This document shows positions 25,967 through 35,142 of a stretch of DNA of 64,000 nt, one piece after another. Origin of the DNA: Asticcacaulis sp. SL142 (GTDB taxonomy: Bacteria; Pseudomonadota; Alphaproteobacteria; Caulobacterales; Caulobacteraceae); contig NZ_CP113061.1 of NCBI RefSeq assembly GCF_026625745.1, forward strand, positions 930,001-994,000, read 5' to 3'. Every line of letters starts with the position of its first letter. The stretch's first letter is position 1. The notes beneath the pieces were generated by a model. The model was given only the letters and a program-made list of their open reading frames with translations. It made no database searches and was not told where the DNA came from. The position numbers were made by a program, and so were the translations under genes.

Positions 25967-28900
25967 ATGAGCAGCGGCGCATTTGGCGCACTATGGTTTC
26001 GATTAGCGTTGCTGATGCCGCTGGCGGGGGTGGTTTGCCCGCATATAGCGGTTGCCGAGTCGCGTGAAGCCTCAGACACCTTATTCGACGTACCCGAACA
26101 ATCGCTTGATACGGCCTTGCGCCTGCTGGCCCAGCAAGGCCGCGTACAGATCCTGTTTTCAGGCGACCGGGTTGCCGGTCAGCGCAGCCGTGCGGTTAAG
26201 GGCCGCCTGCCGGTGCGCCAAGCCTTTGGCCAGGCCCTGACCGGAACGGGGCTTGAGGTTCGGCGCGTCACGAAACACACCCTGATCGTGGTCGCCAGCA
26301 AACGCGCGGCGCGCAAACCTACCCCTCCCCGGCCGGAACGCGCCCAGCCTGAGCGCGAGGTCGCGGTGCCGGTAGTGGTCGTCGTGGCCCCGCGTACGCG
26401 CATCGTCAACGCCCCGGCGGGCCGAAGTTTTGATGCGGAAGTGTTCGACATGACTGCCGTTAAGCGCCTGTCGCGGGCCGATCTGGCCCAGGACAGCGCC
26501 CAGAACCTGTCCGAAGCCTTAAGCGGTCTGCCGGGCATGACGGTCGTCAATACCGGACGGTCGTTTATCGGCGGCGTCGATTCGGCCTCACGCGGCGAAG
26601 GTCTTTATGCCGCGTTTCGAGGGCTGAACGCCGAATATAACCTCAACATGATAAATGGGGTGACTTTGGCGCAGGGCCAGCCCTATTCGCGCGGTATTCA
26701 GCTTAGCCTCCTGCCGCCGGCCGCCTTTCAGAATGTGGTGGTCTATAAGACCGGGCGGGCCGATCTGGACGGCGATTTCGTCGGGGCGGCGATGGATTTT
26801 CAGACACCGCAAGCTACTGATATCGACGGGAAGCCCTGGACGGCCCTGACGGTGACCGGACGCGCCGAAAGCCGGGCCCGCGACTATGGTGACGACGGAC
26901 TGGGGGGCGGCATACGCCTGGAACATGCCCATCGTCTGGGCCCCAATCAACAGATCGGGCTTTATATTGCTGCGGAATATGAGCGCCGGACGTTTGTGAA
27001 TTCCGAACTGGCCGGGGTTATGGCGGCGCAAAACGACAATGGCTGGGCCTATAGCCAGTCGGGCTCAGCGTCAGGTGACCCCGTCGACCCCACACGACCC
27101 CAGGGTAATCTGACCCTGACCAGCCTCAATGTCGGGGTATCGAGCGGTCACAGCCTCATTCGCAATCAGACGGCGTCGCTGGACTGGAAGGTCAGCGATA
27201 CTCTGGATGTCTATCTGTACGGCAACCACGCCGAGGCTGAAACCGAGCAAAACTCGACCTTCAGTCAGGTGGTCAGCGGCCCCCATCGCTGGGTGGACGA
27301 CGGGTCAGGCACCTATCGACTGGTCGTCGACAGCCTGTCATCGCGGGTATGGTACGAAACCAACCCTGATGAAATTTCCTTATCAACCCTGACCTTGGGG
27401 GCGCACGCCACGGCGGGCACCTGGCGATTATCGCCCTATCTGTTCGCCAGTGACGGCAACAGCGCCCGCCCCGACCACATAGAAGCCTCAGCATGGGTGG
27501 ATCAGACGGACGGCTATAATCAGGGCAACGCCCCGCGCGCCTTTGGCGGCTCCGCCGTCGTCACCTATGTTGATCACCTGCCGGTGCCGCAGTGGCCCCA
27601 AAGCGTTTTTGAGGATCTGGATCAGGCTGGTCAGCGGCTACGGGCGCGGCGGGCCGGACAACTGACGGCGCAGTTCAGCGGACAGACACGCTATGGCGCA
27701 GGCTTTGATGCGGCCTACAGCCCGCCCGCGGGACTATGGCAAAGCCTTAAGTTTGGTGTGAAATACAGCCTCAGTGACCGTGAGGTTACCCACCGCAACT
27801 GGACGAACCGGTTCTTTGGCGATGTCTATGAAACCGCAGGCCTGACCTGGGAGGGCTTGGGGATCGCCCGTGGGGCTTACGACTCTGTCTTTCCGGGCCT
27901 CTATGACTGGTCCGTGCCGCGTATCGACCATGATCAGTTGATGCGCTATTTTTACCAGAACCGTACGGAGCTGAGCTTTGACACCTGCGGTCAGATCTAT
28001 ATCAATAACCTCAACTGCAACACGCAGTCGGGCACGGAGAACGTCGCCGCCGCCTATGGCATGGGCACGCTGATAGCCGGCCCATGGGAGTTGCTGGCGG
28101 GACTGAGATATGAGCACACCCGCATTGCCAACACCTACTGGGTCATGCCGGATTTAAGCGGTGTCGAACAGGCCGGAAGCTGGGCCCGAAGCCATAGCCA
28201 GTACAGCAAACTCCTGCCCAGCCTGAACCTAAACTACCGGCCAGATACCGAAAGCGTGTGGCGGGCGGCCCTGTGGCGGTCCTATGTCCGTCCGGCGTTC
28301 ATGCAGTTGGGCGGCGGTGTGCGCCAGGAAACTGTGGCGGGCATCACCACGCTTACGCGCGGCAATCCTGACCTGAAAAGCGTCGATGCCACCAACCTCG
28401 ATCTAAACTATCAGCGGGTGGCGGCAGACGGATCGGCGCTCAGCCTGTCGGCCTATTACAAGCGGCTGGATCATTATCTGTTTGAAAACGGCGGCAGCCT
28501 TGACGGTGTGGAGATTCCGGCGACGGACACCTTACGCATCGTCATGCCGCAAAACGGTGGACGCGGCGAAGTTTACGGGCTGGAGGCGGAATTTTTTCGC
28601 AGCCTCCCCAATCCGCTTGGCCTCATTGGTGAGGTCAGCCTGCATGTCAACCTGAGCCGCCAGTGGTCGCAGGTGGATCTGGGCCGCGACGATCTGGGCC
28701 GGGATATGCCGATGCAGAATGCGCCGGACTGGCTGGGCAATGTCGATCTGACCTACCGGCGCGGGCGGACCGCGCTTTACCTGAGCTACAATTATATCGG
28801 CGCCTATCTGTCCGACTATGACGTGCTTCAGGCGCCGGGCACATGGGATAATCTGTGGGTCCGGCCGGTCGGTCGTCTGGATGCCCGCGCCCAGTTTCAG

Positions 28901-29050
28901 CTACGGCGCGGACTAAGTCTGGATCTGGTCATGACGAACCTGACCGACGACTACAGCTACTGGTCCCATGTCGGCCGCGACAGTCTGGCCCTGTCCGATG
29001 TCATTGACTCAGGACGGCGGTTTGTCATCAGTGTGCGCCGGGAGTTTTAA
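25967..29050 (+). CDS. TonB-dependent receptor with N-terminal STN signalling domain
   Basis: A 1,027-residue outer-membrane transducer. A signal peptide (about 1-33) is followed by the STN domain (about 38-104: TLFDVPEQSLDTALRLLAQQ to HTLIVVA), a linker rich in Arg and Pro, the plug (about 165-280, with VNAPAGRSFDAEVFD and LSEALSGLPGMTVVNT) and the 22-strand barrel ending in Phe (SVRREF). STN talks to FecR, so this receptor should switch on its own sigma factor when it binds ligand. The ligand is unknown; neighbouring receptors and enzymes hint at glycans rather than iron. It is a paralogue of the broken receptor at 30169-32944. Its last 42 bases overlap the convergent HD gene. Confidence 0.92.
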   Translation: MSSGAFGALWFRLALLMPLAGVVCPHIAVAESREASDTLFDVPEQSLDTALRLLAQQGRVQILFSGDRVAGQRSRAVKGRLPVRQAFGQALTGTGLEVRRVTKHTLIVVASKRAARKPTPPRPERAQPEREVAVPVVVVVAPRTRIVNAPAGRSFDAEVFDMTAVKRLSRADLAQDSAQNLSEALSGLPGMTVVNTGRSFIGGVDSASRGEGLYAAFRGLNAEYNLNMINGVTLAQGQPYSRGIQLSLLPPAAFQNVVVYKTGRADLDGDFVGAAMDFQTPQATDIDGKPWTALTVTGRAESRARDYGDDGLGGGIRLEHAHRLGPNQQIGLYIAAEYERRTFVNSELAGVMAAQNDNGWAYSQSGSASGDPVDPTRPQGNLTLTSLNVGVSSGHSLIRNQTASLDWKVSDTLDVYLYGNHAEAETEQNSTFSQVVSGPHRWVDDGSGTYRLVVDSLSSRVWYETNPDEISLSTLTLGAHATAGTWRLSPYLFASDGNSARPDHIEASAWVDQTDGYNQGNAPRAFGGSAVVTYVDHLPVPQWPQSVFEDLDQAGQRLRARRAGQLTAQFSGQTRYGAGFDAAYSPPAGLWQSLKFGVKYSLSDREVTHRNWTNRFFGDVYETAGLTWEGLGIARGAYDSVFPGLYDWSVPRIDHDQLMRYFYQNRTELSFDTCGQIYINNLNCNTQSGTENVAAAYGMGTLIAGPWELLAGLRYEHTRIANTYWVMPDLSGVEQAGSWARSHSQYSKLLPSLNLNYRPDTESVWRAALWRSYVRPAFMQLGGGVRQETVAGITTLTRGNPDLKSVDATNLDLNYQRVAADGSALSLSAYYKRLDHYLFENGGSLDGVEIPATDTLRIVMPQNGGRGEVYGLEAEFFRSLPNPLGLIGEVSLHVNLSRQWSQVDLGRDDLGRDMPMQNAPDWLGNVDLTYRRGRTALYLSYNYIGAYLSDYDVLQAPGTWDNLWVRPVGRLDARAQFQLRRGLSLDLVMTNLTDDYSYWSHVGRDSLALSDVIDSGRRFVISVRREF

Positions 29051-30064
29051 GTCATTGATCGCGCGAGCCACCCCGTCATCGCCCTCAGCCTGCCACAGGC
29101 CGTAGAGGCGATCGGCCCCAAGTGCTTTAAGCACCACATGGCGGAAACGGGTAAGATAGACAGGCCGGTCCTGCGGATCAAACCCATAGCGCGGGGCCAG
29201 CCTCGCCAAGACCGCATCGCTTGACTGCACAGCCACTTCGGCATGAACCCAGTTGTCGTCTGAGGCGTTGCTGATCAGACATTCGCGTGTGGCCACCTCT
29301 GGCAACACCGGCACTGTGTCCAGCCGGGCGATTATGGCCGCCGCCTTGAGCCAGTTAGCGACCGTTTGGGCATCACTGCCGACAGGCGCTGTGTGGGCGC
29401 AGGCCTGAGCCATGATCATATCCGCCGGCAGACCGCGCGCCATGGCTTCGGCCAGCCCCAGAATGTGGTGAGCCCCTGCCCCGGCAATATAATATTCCGA
29501 CGTCAGGGTGCCGTCACCTTGCCAGGTGAGCACCAGCGCCTTAGCCCAGTCATGCCAGATTATGGCGGCGGTCAAGGTGTCGGCATCCACGGGCACACCG
29601 CTTTGGGCCTCATAGGTCGCCGCCAGATCACGCCCAATTCTGAGGTTGGCGTCTTCATGATCTACCAGCCCGCCGGGCCAGTCGTGATGCGACCCGCCAT
29701 TACCGCCCGGTGCGGTGATAAAGGGCTGAGCCAGTCCCGGACAGGCGCTGGCGTCGCGGGTAAGCTTTGGGAATACGCCCGTCATCTGGGCCTCGGCATC
29801 AGACGGCGATGCGGGTTCAGGTATAAAACCGGCCGCGCGTAACTGTTTGAGAATAAGCGCTTTATCGTGCGCCGACAGATGGGCACGGTGATGAACGCAC
29901 GGATCGGTACCAAGTGCATCAAGGGTCTGCGCGCGCACCTTTGCCGACGTGATCGTGGCGGCAGCGGCCTTTAGTCGGCCATAGGCCATCGCACTTCGGT
30001 CTTCGCCATGGCCAAATGAGGGCAGCGTCATCATCAGCGCCCAGGCCACAAGGTAAACCCGCAT
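29009..30064 (-). CDS. Secreted HD-domain protein
   Basis: A protein of about 350 residues with a signal peptide (MRVYLVAWALMMTLPSFGHG). The ATG at 30064 is chosen because AAGGA lies eight bases upstream; the longer frame begins within the preceding terminator. HD-superfamily metal ligands are seen in HHDWPGGLVDHEDANL (about residue 130) and AIIWHDWAKALVL (about residue 168), with later histidines in AGAHHILGLAEAM and ACAHTAP. This suggests a periplasmic phosphohydrolase-like fold; the substrate is unknown. It lies between two paralogous TonB receptors and overlaps the end of one of them. Confidence 0.7.
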   Translation of the reverse strand: MRVYLVAWALMMTLPSFGHGEDRSAMAYGRLKAAAATITSAKVRAQTLDALGTDPCVHHRAHLSAHDKALILKQLRAAGFIPEPASPSDAEAQMTGVFPKLTRDASACPGLAQPFITAPGGNGGSHHDWPGGLVDHEDANLRIGRDLAATYEAQSGVPVDADTLTAAIIWHDWAKALVLTWQGDGTLTSEYYIAGAGAHHILGLAEAMARGLPADMIMAQACAHTAPVGSDAQTVANWLKAAAIIARLDTVPVLPEVATRECLISNASDDNWVHAEVAVQSSDAVLARLAPRYGFDPQDRPVYLTRFRHVVLKALGADRLYGLWQAEGDDGVARAINDLKLPAHTDDKPPS

Positions 30065-30077
30065 CACAGACATCCTT

Positions 30078-30109
30078 AAAAAAAAGCCGGACAGAGGGGA
30101 CTGTCCGGC
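30078..30109 (-). terminator. Rho-independent terminator after the second receptor
   Basis: On the minus strand GCCGGACAG and CTGTCCGGC form a perfect 9-bp stem with a 6-base loop, followed by eight T. It separates the receptor gene from the HD gene, whose start lies 14 bases further on. Confidence 0.92.
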
Positions 30110-30168
30110 CAAGGTTGAAAATAAGCACACATTCCGGATTAGCGGTCAGAAATGTGTGCCCAGGACGC

Positions 30169-32944
30169 TTAAAATTCGTACTTAAGCGTGACCAGTGTGG
30201 TTGAGCCGGAGTTGACGATATCGGAAATGGCCAGGCTGTTCTTGCCGACATGCGACCAGTAGCTGTAGTCCTTGAACAGGTTTGACACCGACACATCGAC
30301 GATCATGCCATTGCCGAAATTATACCCGGCATGCAGGTCAGTCCGCTTGGTCGGGCGCGTCCAGTAATCCAGACCGGCGATGCGGTTATAGGCCGTGACC
30401 GACTCACCCGCGTAGTTATAGTTCAGATCGACCGTCAGGCCCTTCCAGGCGTAGTTGATCTTGACGTTGGCCAATACGTCCGGCGCGTTCTGCATCCGCT
30501 CTTTCTGACCGCCGCCGATATCGACCTCAGTCCATTGACGGGTGAGGTTAGCCCCAGCACCCGAAGCCCGACAGGAAGCCCGGCAGCATGGCGAACTTTT
30601 GATAAAGCTGGATTTCCAGCCCCTTCACATAGCCGTCGCCGCCATTGGTCGGGGCGACGATAGTCACGCGGTCAAAGGTTTCACCATTATAGGTCGTACC
30701 CGCCGGATTAGTGCCCCCGTTGACCAGTGTTGAGCCGTTATCGAACATGTAATCCGACAGTTTTTTGTAATAGGCGCCGATCATGGCATAGCCACCATCG
30801 GTATTGCTCCATTCCGCCGAGGTATCGAGGTTCCATGACTTCAGCGTCTTGAGATCGGGATTGCCGCGCGTCACCGTAATCGAATTGTCGCCGCGCTCAG
30901 TGGTTTCATTGCCACCCAATTGCACCAGAGCCGGACGCATATAGGCACGGGTCAGCGAGGCGCGATAAACGGCATTGCCTTGCGGGCGGTAGTTGACGAA
31001 CAGGCTGGGCAGCCATTCATCGTACTTGGTCGAGTTCGACTCAAAGCGCTTCGCCTTGCTGTCATTGTTCCAGTAGGTATTTTCAATATCGGTATGCTCG
31101 TAGCGCATGCCCGGAATGACTTCCAGATTGCCGAAATCATACTTGCCCGTCACATAAGCGGCGGTGACGTTTTCATCACCTTTCAGCGTATTGCAGTTCC
31201 AGTAACACAAGTCGGCGGCCTGAGCGGTTTTATCAACATACTGATAAAACAGATCAAACAGGCGCTGGTGATCGACCTTGGGGGCGCGGAAGTTATACAG
31301 CCCCGGATAGACGGAGTCGTAATAATCGGTCGCCAGTCCCAGTTCTGCCCAGGTTACGCCCGGCTTTTTCAGCAGGTTGGCAAAGTGATCGTTGGTCCAG
31401 TCGCGGCTGGTGACACGGCGGTGGCTGCCGACGAATTTAAAGCCGGTTTTGATATAGCTCAGATTACCGGAATCGAAGTCATACTGGGCGTCGAACTTAA
31501 CACCCGCCTTGGCCTGGCTGGAAAACTGCTCCGTCAACTGGCCGGCACGGCGGGCGAGCAGCAGCGTATTGGCGTTACTGATCAGGTTCGACTGCGCCTG
31601 GGTGAGCAACGGGATCGGGTAACCATCGGAATCGTAGCCGATAAACAGGCCGCTATAGGGCGTGGTCGTACCGGCGGCAGCACCGGTGTTGTAGTTATCC
31701 GTCTGGTTATTACGCATCGAGGCTTCGATGTGCTCGGGGCGGTCGTTGCTGCCGTAAGAATAGAAAACCGACGGCGACAGAGTCCAGTTACCGGCGCGCT
31801 TGACCGCACCGAAGGTCAGGGTGCCCAGGTCGGCATCTTCGGGGTTGGTGGTGTACCACATCCGTACCGACGAATTGGTCAGGTTGAGATCATAAAGACC
31901 AGTCGCCGTGTTCAGGACGCGGGCCCGGTTCTGCACGAACTGGTTCAGCGTCGAATTCTGCTCGGTTTCAGCATTAGCATATGAGCCGCGCACATAAAGA
32001 TCGAGGCTGTCATCAACCTTCCAGTCGAGCGAGAAGTTACCGCCGTAGCGTTCGGTATAGCCGGTGGAAATCCCGGTGTTCAGTCCGGTCAGGGCCAGAT
32101 TGGCTTCTTTATCCATGCCCGCCGGATTTGTACCTTCGCCGGAGTTGGTCGCCGAATGAAGATAGGCCCAGCCGCCGTCGTTCTGAGCGTTCATCAACGC
32201 CGCAACCATCGAATTGGCATAGTTACGCTTATCGTAGAAGCCGCTGATATAAAGGCCGAACTGATCGTTCTGTCCAAAACGGCGGGCATATTCACCGCTG
32301 GCACCGCCGCCCAGACCATCTTCATCATAGTCGCGGGCGCGGCTTTCCACGCGTCCGGCAATCGAAACCGACGCATAGCCGTTCTTGAAATCAAAAGCCG
32401 ACGGCGTGCGGAAATCAACCGTGCCGCCGATGGCGTCGCCGTCCATGTCAGCGGTCGAGTTCTTGTTGACCACAATGGTCTTCAGGCCTGAGGGCGGCAG
32501 CAGGGAGAGTTGCACCTGACGCGAATAGGGCATGCCTTGAGCGGCGTTGACGCCATTAATCAGAGCCAGGGTAAATTCTGAGTTCATGCCGCGCACGCCG
32601 ACGAACATGCCTTCACCGCGCGAGGCGCCATCAACGCCGCCAAAGAAGGAGTTACCGGTGTTCGTGACGCTGATCCCTGGTAAAAGCGCCAGAGCTTCGG
32701 CGACGTTGTGGACCGCCGTGTGCTCAAGATCGTCGGCCGACATGACGCTGACGGCGTTATCGGCACGCATCTGGGCCCGCACGGCGTCATTGCGCGTGAC
32801 GACCACAGTGACGGTCACAGGCTCTTCCGCCGCCGGAGGCGCCTGAGTTGTGGCCTGCTGCGCCTGGGCCTGCGCCCCAAGCGTCATGGCCGCCAGCGTC
32901 ATCGCCGACGCCAAAAGTTTATGTTTGAAACTGGACGATGTCAT
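30169..32944 (-). pseudogene. TonB-dependent receptor with a +1 frameshift near the C-terminus
   Basis: The frame from ATG 32944 (MTSSSFKHKLLASAMTLAAM, signal peptide) encodes a receptor plug (LEHTAVHNVAEALALLPGIS) and most of the barrel. It then runs to a stop near 30548 after LPGFLSGFG. One base further the frame continues GANLTRQWTEVDIGGGQ, MQNAPDVLANVKINY and ends in the barrel signature LVTLKYEF at 30169. The total length is one base more than a multiple of three, which fits one inserted base near 30555. Without the last 125 residues the barrel cannot close. It has no STN domain. It is a close paralogue of the receptor at 25967 (shared NTG-SF-GGVD-ASRGEG and YSYWSHVG). A sequencing error is possible. 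Confidence 0.85.
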
Positions 32945-33148
32945 TAACCGAAGTCCCTTGAACCGGAGCAAAACCATATTGCCCCCCAGTACAAAGGACG
33001 CAGGCCTTTTGCCGACGCGCCGGATCTTTATAAAAACTTCATATTCCGTCTGATTTTCGCCATGGCGTTAACGCAATCGGTTGACAGCGACAGCGCGATT
33101 TGGCTCAAAATCCGAGGTAGCGTGGATCTGATATAAAAATACCCCATG

Positions 33149-33184
33149 TAAAAATACCCCGGTCGCATCTATGGCAACCGGGGC
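33149..33184 (-). terminator. Terminator of the oxidoreductase operon
   Basis: CCCCGGT (33157-33163) pairs with ACCGGGG (33177-33183). On the minus strand the stem is followed by TATTTTTAC. It would end transcripts coming from the operon at 38038-33488. Confidence 0.55.
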
Positions 33185-33258
33185 ATTTTATGTGTTCGAA
33201 AAGCTTTAGAAAAACCCGCCATTGGCAAAAACCTAACCTGCCACCAGAAGGGATAGCC

Positions 33259-33269
33259 TGGCCTTACCA
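33259..33269. promoter_or_regulatory. Putative FadR/GntR-type site 1
   Basis: TGGCCTTACCA, an imperfect palindrome of the TGGnCnnACCA type bound by FadR-subfamily GntR regulators. Identical to 33367 and 42398. The GntR gene at 38292-39080 is the natural candidate binder. Confidence 0.5.
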
Positions 33270-33366
33270 GATAGGAATCATATTTAGCTGTAATTATCAA
33301 CTCTGTGTCGCCGGAATCTCATCGACAGATAACAGCCGCGCTTGCCTATTTATCAATTTATCAGCA

Positions 33367-33377
33367 TGGCCTTACCA
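33367..33377. promoter_or_regulatory. Putative FadR/GntR-type site 2
   Basis: TGGCCTTACCA, followed by AAAA, 108 bp from site 1 in the same intergenic region. It may serve the receptor gene starting at 32944. Confidence 0.5.
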
Positions 33378-33487
33378 AAATTTATGAATATAGCCTCTTC
33401 AGATCCAAGCAAATACCGACGTGTTACGTAATGTTCAGGCTTCAGGGTGACGCCACAGACCCATTGCATCACCCTGAAAGGCATTTT

Positions 33488-34876
33488 TTACAGCCGGTAA
33501 TATTGTTCCCAGTCTTTACGGGGCCTATCGCCGCGCAGCATGGCATCGGCCGCTTTGTTGTTCACAATGCGCTGCGTCTTCGGATCAAAGACAACCTTTG
33601 TATTGAGGCGCTGGGCAATAATCCCAAGTGCCATGGCCTGACACAGCGGCCCGGCCACGGCGAAGTTAGAGCGGCAGGCTTCTTCGCCCTTACATGCCCG
33701 GACAAAGTTCATGAAATGATTGGAGGGGCTTTGGGGCACGACCGGCAGATGGCTTAAGACTTCCTGTGCGCGAGGGCCACCAATAATCTCCAGTTCGCTG
33801 GCGTGGGAGCCGCCCTTAAAGGTCAGCCCTTCGCCGTAAATAACCTTGCCCGGGGCCAGTACTTTGGTGTCGATGCTGCCCGATGTCGGCGGAGGGATGT
33901 TGGGATCGACCACGGACGTGCCAAAGCCTTCGGGCAGTGGCGGCAGGTTCTGCTGGCCTTCGTACCAGCTCATCTCGACAGGGGGCATATCCCCGCGCGC
34001 CGGGAAACGGAACACGAGCGTTGAGTTTTGCGGATATATGTACGGGCTGTGACCAACCATGTGGACAGGGTCAACTTCGGTAGGCAGGCCCAGCTTCAGG
34101 AACTCATGGGCATTATCAAAGATATGCGCGCCCCAGTCACCCAGGGCCCCGTTACCGAAATCATACCATGAGCGCCATTCACCGATCATATAGCCCTTAT
34201 TATAGGGATGAGGCATAGCACTCGACAGCCAGGAGTCGTAATCAAGCCCCGCAGGGATCGGCTGTTCCGGCAGATAGCCAGGAAACGATTTGCCATGCCA
34301 CCGCCGCGGACTGTTCATGAAGGTGGTGATCTTTGTCACGTTTTTGATTATGCCGGCCTTGGTCCAGGCTTCAAACTGGAAATAGCCCTGACCGGAATGG
34401 CCCTGATTACCCATCTGAGCGGCGACCTTGTACTTCTTTTCGGCCTCCATCATCAATTGCACCTGATGGAAGCTGTGGCCCATGGGCTTTTCGCAAAAGA
34501 TGTGTTTGCCCATGGCCATCGACTGCATGGCGATCGGGAAGTGCGAGAAATCAGGCGTGCCGATTGAAACGGCCTCAATGTCCTTGCCCATTTTGTCGAA
34601 CATCTGGCGGAAATCGCGGAAGGTCGGCGCATTGGGAAACAGGGCCTGAATTTCCTTCGTCTGCGGCGAGTCCATATCCGTGTCGCAGAGGGCCACGATA
34701 TTAACCAGACCCGTGGCGTACAGTTCCTTGACCACCGCCCCGCCCCGCCCGCCAATACCGCAGCAGGCCAGATTAACTTTTTCAGACGGCGTTTTCGCCT
34801 GCAGGATTGCGGGCGAGGCTATGGCGGCGGTGATCAGGCCCGTGACGACAGACCGGCGGTCAGGTTTGAGGATCAT
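33488..34876 (-). CDS. Gfo/Idh/MocA-family oxidoreductase, exported
   Basis: A 462-residue NAD(P)-dependent sugar oxidoreductase-type protein with a twin-arginine-like signal (PDRRSVVTGLITAAIASPAI). The Rossmann motif is CCGIGGRGGAVVKEL; the conserved family motif is HIFCEKPMGHSF (EKP, about residue 129). Trp-rich segments GEWRSWYDFGNGALGDWGAH are typical of the exported branch that includes glucose-fructose oxidoreductase, where the cofactor is bound before export. It is the last gene of the operon; its ATG overlaps the preceding membrane protein gene. The substrate is unknown; a keto-glycoside reaction is inferred from neighbours. Confidence 0.88.
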   Translation of the reverse strand: MILKPDRRSVVTGLITAAIASPAILQAKTPSEKVNLACCGIGGRGGAVVKELYATGLVNIVALCDTDMDSPQTKEIQALFPNAPTFRDFRQMFDKMGKDIEAVSIGTPDFSHFPIAMQSMAMGKHIFCEKPMGHSFHQVQLMMEAEKKYKVAAQMGNQGHSGQGYFQFEAWTKAGIIKNVTKITTFMNSPRRWHGKSFPGYLPEQPIPAGLDYDSWLSSAMPHPYNKGYMIGEWRSWYDFGNGALGDWGAHIFDNAHEFLKLGLPTEVDPVHMVGHSPYIYPQNSTLVFRFPARGDMPPVEMSWYEGQQNLPPLPEGFGTSVVDPNIPPPTSGSIDTKVLAPGKVIYGEGLTFKGGSHASELEIIGGPRAQEVLSHLPVVPQSPSNHFMNFVRACKGEEACRSNFAVAGPLCQAMALGIIAQRLNTKVVFDPKTQRIVNNKAADAMLRGDRPRKDWEQYYRL

Positions 34877-35142
34877 GATGATTTTTCCCTGTTGTTTTTT
34901 TGAGTGATGAGACGATTTTGAAGGCGTTTAAAGGCATAGATCAGGAGCCGGACTATGGCGGCTATCCCGTACAGGAACACCGTGATGGCCATCACCCACG
35001 GCAGGCTGGTGATCAGTTCGCGCCACGACGTATGAAAGGCAAAGATCGCATAGACGTTCAGGGCAAAGGCCAGTGCGAAACACACCGCGAACAGACTCAG
35101 TTCCCGCCGGACATCAGGCATATCTATGGTCACGCGGCTCAT
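34873..35142 (-). CDS. Small two-helix membrane protein
   Basis: An 89-residue protein starting MSRVTIDMPDVRRELSLFAV. Two hydrophobic helices lie at about residues 14-34 and 47-68, with a positively charged C-terminus (KRLQNRLITQKNNREKSS). The start at 35142 overlaps the stop of the upstream oxidoreductase (ATGA) and has GGGAGA before it. Its own stop overlaps the next ATG in the same way. I do not recognise a family. Its tight position between two exported oxidoreductases suggests a membrane partner for them. Confidence 0.7.
   Translation of the reverse strand: MSRVTIDMPDVRRELSLFAVCFALAFALNVYAIFAFHTSWRELITSLPWVMAITVFLYGIAAIVRLLIYAFKRLQNRLITQKNNREKSS

Larger units (their letters stand above)
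32945..33487. other. Non-coding stretch upstream of the second receptor
   Basis: No supported gene. It holds the presumed promoter region of the receptor, a minus-strand terminator (33149-33184), two copies of TAAAAATACCCC next to it, two FadR-type palindromes (33259 and 33367), and a 10-bp inverted repeat TTCAGGGTGA (33441-33450 with 33469-33478) just after the end of the oxidoreductase gene. Confidence 0.7.

Noticed and set aside
30920-31984. 354-codon open frame antisense to the second TonB receptor
   Set aside because: Low-complexity composition rich in Gly, Val, Ile and Arg. It mirrors the codons of the receptor and has no ribosome binding site of note.
33190-33387. 65-codon frame upstream of the second receptor
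   Set aside because: It overlaps the regulatory palindromes, has no ribosome binding site and an unusual composition.
33441-33478. 10-bp inverted repeat TTCAGGGTGA after the oxidoreductase gene as a terminator
   Set aside because: The loop is 18 bases and the minus strand has no T-run after it; the T-run lies on the plus strand, where no gene precedes it. The hairpin at 33149-33184 is the better candidate.
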